23,675 nucleotides of DNA. Source: Candidatus Helarchaeota archaeon. Lineage in GTDB: Archaea > Asgardarchaeota > Lokiarchaeia > Helarchaeales > HEL-GB-A. The notes under the pieces were generated by a model that was given only the letters and a program-made list of their open reading frames with translations, was not told where the DNA came from and ran no database searches. A program made the position numbers and the translations under genes. The DNA is taken from NCBI GenBank assembly GCA_013375455.1, contig JABXJT010000073.1, positions 1 to 23,675 on the forward strand. The letters run 5' to 3'. Position 1 is the first letter of the stretch, and each line of letters begins with the position of its first letter. This document shows positions 16,978 to 23,675 of the stretch, piece by piece.

Positions 16978-18867
16978 ATGAGTAAGAAGAACGCGAAAAA
17001 AGAAGCAACGGAGAAAAAAGCTGAAAAGAAAGAAGCTCCAAAGGAAGAAACGAAAAAACCTGAGGCAGGAAAGCCAGCGAAAAAACCATCCGTCACTATA
17101 GTGGAAGATAAATCGAAATTGAAAGGAGCAGAGCCATCTAAATTAAAAATGCCTCCCAAAGAAGAAAAGAAGCCCGAAGAAGCCAAACCCCCCAAGAAAG
17201 TGCTTGAAGCCGAAGAAGAGCCCGATAAAATGTATTTAGACACGTTACCCGTGGGCACGGTTGATGGGATTGGACCAAAAATTACAGACAAGTTGGATAA
17301 TGTGGGTATCAAGAGCTTGGATCATTTAGTACGCGCGAATCCGGCCGCCATTCAAAAACTGACTAAGATTCCACTTCATAGATTAATGGAATATCAAAAA
17401 AAGGCAGAAAAAATCCTTGAAATAGAAGTTGATCCCGACGTCATTGATATGTTAGCGGCGAAGAATTATACAATCGAGAAAGCGATTGAAGAGGATCCAA
17501 AAGTTCTTATGGAAATTACCAAGCGAGAGAAAGATGAAGTAATGGATTTCATGAAGGAAATCATACCAATTACGATGTTTTTAGACGCCGCAACTTGCCG
17601 AACGACCTCAATAGGAATCCTTCATAGATGGAAAAAGAAAAGAGAGAAAGTAAAAAGGGAAGTTGGTAAAACTTTAGATACGTTGAGCGTGGAAGCCATC
17701 GATGGGGTCGGCACAAAAATAACATCTAAACTCGGTGACGTTGGGATCGTAACAATAGCTAATTTAGCACGTGCCTATCCCGCCACTCTTGAAAAGGATC
17801 TTAAAATGCCAATTCATAAAATAATGGAATACCGAAAAAAAGCCCAGATGATTCTTCGATTGGAACTAGATGGGAAATTGATTGACACTTTGGCAGATCG
17901 AGATTATAGTATTGAGGCCGCCATTGAAGAAAAACCTGAAACGATAATGAGAATGAGCGGACGGGACAAGGATCGAGTCCTTGAATTTTTAGATAACATA
18001 ATACAGATTACGATGTTTCTAGATGCTGCTGTCTGCCGTGAAAATTCCGTGAGCATTCTTCACAAATCTGAGAAAGGAGCATGGAAGCCTGAATTGGAGT
18101 TAGACGAGATGCGCTACCTGGGAAAAGAGCAGATATTGGCCAAAATTTATTCAAGTGAGCTAGATTATACCATTCTTAGACTATTACGTGAAAGAGCAAG
18201 AAATAAAACTGAAATAACCAGAATATTGGAAGATAGGATGATGCAGACGACTTTACGAGAGGTAAATGATGCTATCGATTTGCTCGTGCAAACGGAAGTT
18301 GTCCAGCTAGAGTGGTTCGAGGGCAATTTTGACGTGCATCTCTTCTTGATTTCTGATTTTGGATTATTCAGACTTCCCCCCTGGAAAATCATGAAAGAAG
18401 CGGAAAAGAACCTTCCCTCCCCCGTTGTAGCCGAGAAATACTTAGAAGCCGTCCAGGAGTTCTTTGCAAATTATACGCCAGGCCGTGAGGATAATCTATT
18501 CGTTGCTAAACAATTACAAGATCCAGATATCTTTGTCACTTTAACGCTTCTAAGGGAAAGAACGTATCCGCTCAAGAAATTTCCCAAGGGCATGGGAGAT
18601 GGCGTGGACATGCAATCAATCATCCGGAAAATGGTAGAGGCAGGGATCGTGAAGATAATCCAGGATGAAACAAAGGAAGAGTGGGTATTACTTCTCACGG
18701 ACATAAGAGCGCCCCAGTTTTATCCAGAGTACATGATAGAAAATATACGGAAGGATGCAACGGAAAAGAAAATTAAACCAGAACTTGCCGTGAAACACCT
18801 AGACTTGCTCGAAATGCATTATGACACGTTCTTTGAAATCTATAGCACATTCTTCAAGTTCGATTAG
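16978..18867 (+). CDS. cytosolic protein with Lys/Glu-rich tail, two HhH modules and winged-helix domains
   Basis: A protein of 629 residues from the ATG at 16978, preceded by AGGTGA 8 bases upstream. A GTG at 16966 would add four residues but overlaps that Shine-Dalgarno. Residues 1-85 are low-complexity Lys, Glu, Ala and Pro, probably disordered. Two modules 146 residues apart follow. Each has a helix-hairpin-helix (VDGIGPKITDKLDNVGI near 95; IDGVGTKITSKLGDVGI near 241) and a helical partner (PITMFLDAATCR near 197; QITMFLDAAVCR near 343). The C-terminal half contains possible winged helices: DYTILRLLRERARNKTEITR (about 396) and a second near 520-575. There is no signal peptide or membrane segment. 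HhH and winged helices often bind DNA or proteins. Its position 29 bases after a surface-protein gene suggests a link to that protein's cytoplasmic tail, which is inference. I do not recognise the full architecture. Confidence 0.7.
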   Translation: MSKKNAKKEATEKKAEKKEAPKEETKKPEAGKPAKKPSVTIVEDKSKLKGAEPSKLKMPPKEEKKPEEAKPPKKVLEAEEEPDKMYLDTLPVGTVDGIGPKITDKLDNVGIKSLDHLVRANPAAIQKLTKIPLHRLMEYQKKAEKILEIEVDPDVIDMLAAKNYTIEKAIEEDPKVLMEITKREKDEVMDFMKEIIPITMFLDAATCRTTSIGILHRWKKKREKVKREVGKTLDTLSVEAIDGVGTKITSKLGDVGIVTIANLARAYPATLEKDLKMPIHKIMEYRKKAQMILRLELDGKLIDTLADRDYSIEAAIEEKPETIMRMSGRDKDRVLEFLDNIIQITMFLDAAVCRENSVSILHKSEKGAWKPELELDEMRYLGKEQILAKIYSSELDYTILRLLRERARNKTEITRILEDRMMQTTLREVNDAIDLLVQTEVVQLEWFEGNFDVHLFLISDFGLFRLPPWKIMKEAEKNLPSPVVAEKYLEAVQEFFANYTPGREDNLFVAKQLQDPDIFVTLTLLRERTYPLKKFPKGMGDGVDMQSIIRKMVEAGIVKIIQDETKEEWVLLLTDIRAPQFYPEYMIENIRKDATEKKIKPELAVKHLDLLEMHYDTFFEIYSTFFKFD

Positions 18868-18884
18868 ATTATAATTATCTAATC
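18862..18884. terminator. bidirectional terminator palindrome between convergent genes
   Basis: Perfect 8-bp inverted repeat GATTAGAT and ATCTAATC around TATAATT. The GAT TAG of the plus-strand gene (18862-18867) and the GAT TAG ending the minus-strand frame (18884-18879) form the two arms. A T-rich run follows at about 18899-18906 for plus-strand transcripts. Confidence 0.55.
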
Positions 18885-19049
18885 AGCTATAACCTCAATT
18901 TTTTTTACATATAATTGCGCATCTAATTTTTCAGAAATGGACGTGACTATTTCATATAGATTTCCTTTTGAGTCCCAAAATTCTATCTTGAAATGTATAC
19001 CTTTCCCATTCAACCAGACCCATCTAACAAGATTGACAATTTTTGCTAA
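18879..19049 (-). pseudogene. coding-like 56-codon frame just past the JAMM gene, without a normal start
   Basis: An open frame between a TAA (19050-19052) and the TAG at 18879. It reads LAKIVNLVRWVWLNGKG... then IHFKIEFWDSKGNLYEIV and ends YVKKIEVIAD. The alternating hydrophobic/charged pattern looks like a real alpha/beta protein rather than chance. It overlaps the end of the JAMM gene in another frame and has no ATG or GTG start. A TTG at 19011-19013 would give 44 residues. It may be a C-terminal extension of the JAMM protein cut off by a one-base indel, a remnant of a separate gene, or a small gene with a weak start. The sequence alone does not decide. Confidence 0.45.
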
Positions 19050-20497
19050 TTAGATTTTGAGATCATCTTTGTTTCTGGGTCATAGAGCAGGTTTGGTAGA
19101 TGTTCCAGCTCAATCAAATTCGGAATGATTTCTTCAAGCAGCAGTTCCGAACGACCTAATTCCTTAGCGAGTTGAGCAAGAGGCATCTGTCCATTTTTTA
19201 AGACAGTATGGTTCAAATCCGATAAGATCCTACTGAAAAGGGAGATGCAATCAGAATAGAAATTTTTGGTGGGCTCTTTAATTCGCCATTTTACAGTATG
19301 ATAAGATGCAGTTGCTAATTTGGCATCATCTAAGCGAAAAAAAGCAAATCCGGAGTTTGAAGGTGTCAATTGAGTAAAATCAAATTCAATAGCTATTGCT
19401 TTTTCATTCAGAGACTGGTAACCAAGTTGATTAAAAATATCCGTTGCCGATAAAAACAAGCCTAAATTTGGATGAGTATGAAACCAACCTACTATAAATT
19501 CATCACGTTCAGCTGCTTCGGAATTAACTTCGGCAGCTTTAGCATAGTGTTCATCTTTAAATTCCACTTCTTTTTCTGTCCCCGAAGTCATTGGAACAAT
19601 ATTAGAGACTATTACATTACCTTTCTTTATTTTTCCTACAATTAATGCGATAACTTCTCGAAAATCAGAACTGGGCATTTTGCCATTTGCAAATGAAAAC
19701 CCATACAATAACATATCCTCATAACATTGCCGGGTGAGCACGATTTCTCCTTCGTCTCCATCTTCTTTATCTTTCACTTGGATTCGTAATTGTGGAATGA
19801 ATTGATTCGCAAAATCCCATATTAATCCAATGGCTACTGCTTGTAAAACCGAGCGGAATGGAAGTCCATCCGTGGCATTCTGGATTTTCCGCTTAAAAAT
19901 CGCATAAGCATCCTTAATATTTTTGAAAATGGCAGCAGATGAGAATTCGATTAAATCGGAGGAGAAGCTTTCAAGATCATGTTCTGCAGTTAATTGGACC
20001 GCTTTTTCTAGAACAGGTAATATTTCTTTATACCCTCTATCCAAATTAAATAAACAAAAAATTTTGAAAGCAAAATTGAGAAGAATTTGTTCTACTAATG
20101 GAATAATAGACTCTTGTTCCTCTAATTCAAGGCATCTTTCCAGGTATTCTATTGCTTTCTCAAAATGACCCAAGGCTTCTTCATATTCAAGATCGATGAT
20201 AAAGCAGAGCCCAAGTTTTGAAGAATTTTCGCCCATGTTGCGGAGAATTTTATCTAAATACGCCCAACTTCCTTTATGTTTCGCGATTGCATCTTTATAG
20301 CAGGAGATGGCATTATCGAAATCTCCAAGTTCGGTATATAAATTAGCCAGTAGACCGACAAGGTTTCCCCACTTGAACTGAAGGTCCTCTTCCGCATCAA
20401 TTATTTTGAGCTTGGCTAAAGCTTGCGAATAATAATTGATGGCAGAGCGGTAATCGCCTGCCTTTTCCGCTTCTTTTGCTTTATCCTCGAATTCCAT
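19046..20497 (-). CDS. TPR-JAMM (Rpn11/Csn5-like) metalloprotease with C-terminal winged helix
   Basis: A protein of 483 residues. Residues 1-126 hold about three TPR units (AEKAGDYRSAINYYSQAL; LYTELGDFDNAISCYKDAI; LEYEEALGHFEKAIEYL), and helices continue to about 235. Residues 250-400 form an MPN domain with the full JAMM zinc site: Glu281, His340 and His342 in VGWFHTHPN, Ser350, and Asp353 in LSATDIFNQ. The HTHP...GLFLSxxDI...Q loop and the segment VPMTSGTEKEVEF closely resemble eukaryotic Rpn11/Csn5 enzymes, which cleave ubiquitin-like proteins. Residues about 425-478 (MPLAQLAKELGRSELLLEEII, then a hydrophobic hairpin) look like a winged helix. It is probably a cytosolic isopeptidase removing ubiquitin-like modifiers, with TPRs binding partners. 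No E1, E2 or ubiquitin gene is in the window. A TATA box 34 bases upstream suggests a leaderless or near-leaderless transcript. Confidence 0.88.
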   Translation of the reverse strand: MEFEDKAKEAEKAGDYRSAINYYSQALAKLKIIDAEEDLQFKWGNLVGLLANLYTELGDFDNAISCYKDAIAKHKGSWAYLDKILRNMGENSSKLGLCFIIDLEYEEALGHFEKAIEYLERCLELEEQESIIPLVEQILLNFAFKIFCLFNLDRGYKEILPVLEKAVQLTAEHDLESFSSDLIEFSSAAIFKNIKDAYAIFKRKIQNATDGLPFRSVLQAVAIGLIWDFANQFIPQLRIQVKDKEDGDEGEIVLTRQCYEDMLLYGFSFANGKMPSSDFREVIALIVGKIKKGNVIVSNIVPMTSGTEKEVEFKDEHYAKAAEVNSEAAERDEFIVGWFHTHPNLGLFLSATDIFNQLGYQSLNEKAIAIEFDFTQLTPSNSGFAFFRLDDAKLATASYHTVKWRIKEPTKNFYSDCISLFSRILSDLNHTVLKNGQMPLAQLAKELGRSELLLEEIIPNLIELEHLPNLLYDPETKMISKSN

Positions 20498-20530
20498 TGT
20501 TTTAACACTTGAAACTTAACTTAAATGTCA

Positions 20531-20538
20531 TTTTATAA
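20531..20538 (-). promoter_or_regulatory. TATA box for the TPR-JAMM gene
   Basis: TTATAAAA on the minus strand, 34-41 bases before the ATG at 20497. Transcription would start about 10 bases before the ATG. No Shine-Dalgarno is visible, which fits a leaderless mRNA. Confidence 0.6.
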
Positions 20539-20597
20539 TACAAAGGGAAGGTTAAATATTAAATTAATTAAAATGAGGATGAGATATTTTAAACGGT

Positions 20598-22640
20598 TTA
20601 TGCTTCAGCGAGTTGTTTTGAATCAGGTTTCCCCCATTTTTCCCGAATTTTAACTCTCAAAACTTTTCCAACGGGGGAGATTGGGAATTTATCTGCAAAT
20701 ACGACCGATCTTGGCTTTTTATAACCCGCCATTTTACCTTTACAATAATCTTTGATTTCTTGTTCAGTAACGTCTACCCCAGGCTTCACCCCCGATTCAG
20801 GAATGACAACTGCCCGGACTATGTTACCCCAATCCTCATCTGGCACACCAATCACGCACACCTCTTTTACTTTGGGATGCTCTATAAGTATTTCCTCAAC
20901 TTCTAAGGGGAAAACCTTCTCGCTACCTGTATTGATGCACTCTTTTTTCCGCTCGATCGTAAATAACTCGCCTTCTTTCATATAACCTAAGTCACCAGAG
21001 TGTAACCAACCATCTGCATCTATAGTTTGAGCGGTTTTTTCCGGATCCCCATAGTAACCCTGCATAACGTTTGGTCCACGGTAGAGAATTTCTCCAATCG
21101 TGCCATCAGTGACAGGATTTCCATCGTCATCTATAATTTTTATCTCGATATTCGAAATAATATGTCCGACTGAGCGTTCTTTGACAGTTGCTGCTTCCCC
21201 ATCGACCTTCATGCTTGCTACAGGTGCCATCTCAGTCTGTCCAAAAATATCAAAGAGTAAAGCATTTGGGAAGTACTTCAGAATTTTCTTCTTGTATTTT
21301 GCGTGTAATAATGAAGCTCCTGACAAGGCTACCTCTAAGGAATCCAATGTGAAATCGGGATTTTCTTTGTCTAGATAATCAGTAATCCATTTCCATTGAG
21401 TCGGTACAAAAAGAGTCCACGTTACTTCGTTCTCCCTCAGAGCCTCAATTGTTTCGGCTGCATCAAACCTCGGGCTTTCAGGGAAAATAACGATTGCACC
21501 GGCTATTAGCCAGTTGAGCACGAACAATGCGTATGCTGCAAGATGGAACATGGGTGGTGTTAAGAACATAACGGTGTGGTGTTCGCGTTCTGGTCTGGCC
21601 ATTACGGAGCTCATTATGTGGAGGCGATCTTTGAAGGACCCTTCCATTTTTACGCCACCAAGCAAGAAACGCCAAATCAAACCAGGAAACATTTTAAGTT
21701 TCCCCTTCCTACTGTAAGCTTTTGGAAGAGTATTCACTAATTCTCGAATTTCATCAATGATGGTTCCATGAAAGAGGATGTCATATTCTTCAGGCTTTCC
21801 ATGGAACATTTTTAATTTACCTTCCACTTGTCGTAGCGTGATTGTAGGAATGGTGACTGCTCCTTCTTTAGTGGGCAACTCAAACACAATGATTTTTCGG
21901 TCTTCTGGATCGGAAAATAATTTAGAATACATCTGTCCAATAAATTGGCGGAGGACATTGAGTATTTTCTCTTGTCCCTTATTCCGTGCGTAGTGGGGGT
22001 AGTCAACATCCTTTACTTTTGGGAGGAGGGTGATCAATAAATTGATAGTGGCTTCCTGATTCACAATCATATTCTCATAAGATAGCATCACCCCCTTAGG
22101 GCGCCCAGTGGTGCCACCCGTATAGATAATGACGCTGGTATCATCCCAATCGACTTTCGCTTTCGTGTTTTTATTCTTTCCTTCTTTAATTAGAGCTTCA
22201 TAATCATAAAAATCAGGGGGCAGCTCCTTATCTGAATCACTCGTTCCAATATAAAATCGGACATTTGGCACATTAGGCTTGGTCTCTAATACGAGATCGA
22301 GCAGCTCACCTTCAAAAATAAGTCCAATGGCATCTGAATTTTTTAAAAGGAATTCCAGTTCTGATGCTACGTACCTATAATTAACAGGGACAGGAATTGC
22401 TCCTATTGCCTGAAGGGCTAAATTCGCTTCCATGAATTCTGGGCGGTTATGAAAGAGGACAGCAACATTATCCCCTTTCTTCACGTTGAATTTCTTTTTT
22501 AAAGAATAACAAAGCTTATTTACGCGTTTTTTTTCTTCCTTCCACGTTCGTTTTATGTTTCCATATACAACAGCGATTCGATCCTTTGGAAAGTTGTCCG
22601 CCTTAATATCAAACATTTTCTTGTATGGTGACTTTCCCAT
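20598..22640 (-). CDS. AMP-forming acyl-CoA synthetase with an internal SCP2-like domain
   Basis: A protein of 680 residues starting MGKSPYKKMFDIKADNF from the ATG at 22640; a TTG five codons upstream is less likely. The ANL-family motifs are clear: YTGGTTGRPKGVMLS (about 173-187, phosphate loop), FGQTEMAPV, GWLHSGDLGY, IERKKECINTGSEKVFPLEVEE split across the hinge, and SPVGKVLRVKIREKW with the catalytic Lys. The enzyme makes acyl-CoA from a carboxylic acid, ATP and CoA through an acyl-adenylate. Between the phosphate loop and the LTPPMFHLAAY motif there are about 165 residues where relatives have roughly 30-40. The extra part (KIIVFELPTKEG, YDILFHGTIIDEIRELVN, GGVKMEGSFKD) looks like an SCP2 sterol-carrier domain. 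The substrate is unknown, but a fatty or hydrophobic acid is likely. Confidence 0.88.
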   Translation of the reverse strand: MGKSPYKKMFDIKADNFPKDRIAVVYGNIKRTWKEEKKRVNKLCYSLKKKFNVKKGDNVAVLFHNRPEFMEANLALQAIGAIPVPVNYRYVASELEFLLKNSDAIGLIFEGELLDLVLETKPNVPNVRFYIGTSDSDKELPPDFYDYEALIKEGKNKNTKAKVDWDDTSVIIYTGGTTGRPKGVMLSYENMIVNQEATINLLITLLPKVKDVDYPHYARNKGQEKILNVLRQFIGQMYSKLFSDPEDRKIIVFELPTKEGAVTIPTITLRQVEGKLKMFHGKPEEYDILFHGTIIDEIRELVNTLPKAYSRKGKLKMFPGLIWRFLLGGVKMEGSFKDRLHIMSSVMARPEREHHTVMFLTPPMFHLAAYALFVLNWLIAGAIVIFPESPRFDAAETIEALRENEVTWTLFVPTQWKWITDYLDKENPDFTLDSLEVALSGASLLHAKYKKKILKYFPNALLFDIFGQTEMAPVASMKVDGEAATVKERSVGHIISNIEIKIIDDDGNPVTDGTIGEILYRGPNVMQGYYGDPEKTAQTIDADGWLHSGDLGYMKEGELFTIERKKECINTGSEKVFPLEVEEILIEHPKVKEVCVIGVPDEDWGNIVRAVVIPESGVKPGVDVTEQEIKDYCKGKMAGYKKPRSVVFADKFPISPVGKVLRVKIREKWGKPDSKQLAEA

Positions 22641-22669
22641 AGCACGCCAACCCAATTTTTATTTTTACA

Positions 22670-22685
22670 AATAACTAAAGTTATT
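22670..22685. promoter_or_regulatory. inverted repeat between divergent genes, possible operator
   Basis: AATAACT and AGTTATT are perfect 7-bp arms separated by AA. It lies 30 bases upstream of the synthetase ATG and in the shared upstream region of the methyltransferase. Its size and position fit a dimeric repressor site, but AT-rich DNA produces such palindromes by chance. Confidence 0.3.
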
Positions 22686-22737
22686 GTATCAATTATTAAG
22701 AATTTTATTGAAAGGAGTAATTAGGAAGAAAATATAG

Positions 22738-23478
22738 GAGCAGATAGCCATCTCGACTCGAGCACTTTTTGAAGCATTATATTACTCATTTTTTCCGCGA
22801 AGGAGAATAATCCCGGTTACTGGATACTATCAGTCAATACGCTTTGATTTTAAGAACTATTCCCTGCGCAAGAAAGCGGTCCTTGATTTTGGTTGTGGAG
22901 CAGGAATGTTTAGCTTGTACGCCGCTCTGGTTGGAGCAGCTGATAAAATTGTGAGCATTGATGAATTTATGGGAAAGGGGTCACCTACAGGCAACTATGA
23001 TCGATTATGTCAATTGCTTGAGACACTTAAATTAACTAAGAAAATTACAGTCATCAAAGCTGATGGGGTAACTCATGATTTTTTGGGTCAGAAATTTGAT
23101 GTAATTTACTGTTCTTATGTGCTCCACCATATTTTTCCTAAAACAAAGAAGGATGATACAGCCGCCATTATTAATCTATTTGAAAAATTGAGGGCCCTTT
23201 TAAATCCAGGCGGAATAATAATTGTCCATGAAATTATGCGGCATAATTTCGCTGAATACCTTCCCCGCCGTTTTAGCCCGTTTCAGGTAAACTGGAAGAC
23301 TAAACGTGATGCTTCAGAATGGAAGCAATTCTTTCACCAAGCGGGATTTAAACGGGTAAACACGCGTTATTACGTGCCATTTTTTTTTAGTTACTCCCCT
23401 TTTCGATCGATTCTTAGTAACAAAGTTGCAGCCTTTTTCCTAACTAGTCGATACGTATTGGAATGTAAAACAACGTGA
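22738..23478 (+). CDS. class I SAM-dependent methyltransferase, start codon unclear
   Basis: The frame is open from 22738, just after a TAG. The first ATG (22906) falls inside the SAM-binding motif, so it cannot be the true start: the preceding codons encode KKAVLDFGCGAG. Upstream residues (ISTRALFEALYYSFFPRRR, then VTGYYQSIRFDF) are typical of a methyltransferase N-terminus. The Shine-Dalgarno-like AGGAG at 22736-22740 points to an ATA (22744) or ATC (22750) start, giving about 242-245 residues. Visible motifs are motif I VLDFGCGAG, acidic end of beta-2 VSIDEF, KADGVTHDF, motif FDVIYCSYVLHHIF and NPGGIIIVHEIM. It is a Methyltransf_11/25-like enzyme that transfers a methyl group from SAM to an unknown small molecule or lipid. 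The gene is divergent from the acyl-CoA synthetase. Confidence 0.78.
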   Translation, partial: EQIAISTRALFEALYYSFFPRRRIIPVTGYYQSIRFDFKNYSLRKKAVLDFGCGAGMFSLYAALVGAADKIVSIDEFMGKGSPTGNYDRLCQLLETLKLTKKITVIKADGVTHDFLGQKFDVIYCSYVLHHIFPKTKKDDTAAIINLFEKLRALLNPGGIIIVHEIMRHNFAEYLPRRFSPFQVNWKTKRDASEWKQFFHQAGFKRVNTRYYVPFFFSYSPFRSILSNKVAAFFLTSRYVLECKTT

Positions 23479-23517
23479 GGTCAATTATATCCACTCCCAC
23501 GAAAATATGACGTTGTT

Positions 23518-23577
23518 TTTCAAAAAAATGAGAAAGTTTCAAAATAAATGAGAAAGATGTTTCAAAAAAATGAGAAA
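23518..23577. repeat. three short direct repeats, TTTCAAAAAAATGAGAAA
   Basis: Copies at 23518-23535, 23537-23555 (one inserted base) and 23560-23577, with spacings of 19 and 23 bases. They lie in the 142-base gap between the methyltransferase and the truncated minus-strand gene. Possible roles are operator sites or the repeated terminal binding sites of an insertion sequence. Confidence 0.65.
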
Positions 23578-23620
23578 ACCCCTCTCCTTCTTTTTTTTCA
23601 TGATCCGCAAAAGTAGTCTT

Positions 23621-23675
23621 TTAGGGCTTTGCGAGGAATTCGTGGGTGTCCTTAATGAGCTGACGGATCTTCGGA
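23621..23675 (-). CDS. C-terminal end of an unknown minus-strand gene (partial)
   Basis: The last 17 codons and the TAA stop of a frame entering from beyond the window. It reads PKIRQLIKDTHEFLAKP, a plausible helical C-terminus with coding-like composition. The fragment is too short to identify. The three direct repeats just downstream raise the possibility that it is a transposase, but nothing in the fragment itself shows this. Confidence 0.4.
   Translation of the reverse strand, partial: PKIRQLIKDTHEFLAKP

Noticed and set aside
16932..17312. 126-codon minus-strand open frame opposite the Lys/Glu-rich N-terminus
   Set aside because: Ser/Phe-rich translation produced by the complement of AAG/GAA-rich codons; not a gene.
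22906..23478. Methyltransferase starting at the first ATG (22906)
   Set aside because: This start would delete the glycine-rich SAM-binding motif I, which is encoded directly upstream in the same frame.

Overview
The window looks archaeal, and most likely comes from an Asgard (Promethearchaeota) genome. The clues are AT-rich spacers with archaeal TATA boxes and short or absent leaders, large N-glycosylation-rich Ig-like surface proteins, and a TPR-JAMM protein whose catalytic loop resembles eukaryotic Rpn11/Csn5. The lineage is inferred from gene content only; no rRNA or tRNA gene was found.

Layout: (1) 1-1193, minus strand: the N-terminal part of a GlcD-type FAD-linked oxidase, cut by the window edge. 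(2) About 1493-2934: an IS200/IS605-family element carrying only tnpB, with a hairpin at each end and a probable omega-RNA region overlapping the tnpB 3' end. (3) 2945-3796, minus: a DUF362 protein. (4) 3925-7114, plus: a two-gene unit encoding a membrane-anchored extracellular glycoside-hydrolase-like protein and a multi-spanning M28 zinc peptidase. (5) 7219-18867, plus: two paralogous giant surface proteins with 9 and 13 Ig-like repeats. They share an almost identical transmembrane segment and basic cytoplasmic tail. The second is followed 29 bases later by a cytosolic protein with a Lys/Glu-rich N-terminus, two HhH modules and two possible winged helices. (6) 18879-20497, minus: the TPR-JAMM-winged-helix protein, with an unexplained coding-like stretch just past its stop codon. 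(7) 20598-22640, minus: an AMP-forming acyl-CoA synthetase with an extra domain of about 130 residues that looks SCP2-like. (8) 22738-23478, plus: a class I methyltransferase with no normal start codon. (9) 23518-23675: three short direct repeats and the last 17 codons of another minus-strand gene, possibly the edge of a mobile element.

How the genes may work together (inference): genes 3925-7114 look like a cell-surface degradation module for glycans and peptides. The two Ig-repeat proteins expose long glycosylated stalks, and their matching tails suggest a shared cytosolic partner. The HhH/winged-helix protein encoded with the second one is the obvious candidate. The TPR-JAMM protein converges on this unit and may remove ubiquitin-like modifiers. 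The acyl-CoA synthetase is an independent lipid-metabolism gene. The strongest candidates for something undescribed are the shared-tail surface-protein system, the synthetase with an internal SCP2-like domain, and the TPR-JAMM-winged-helix fusion.
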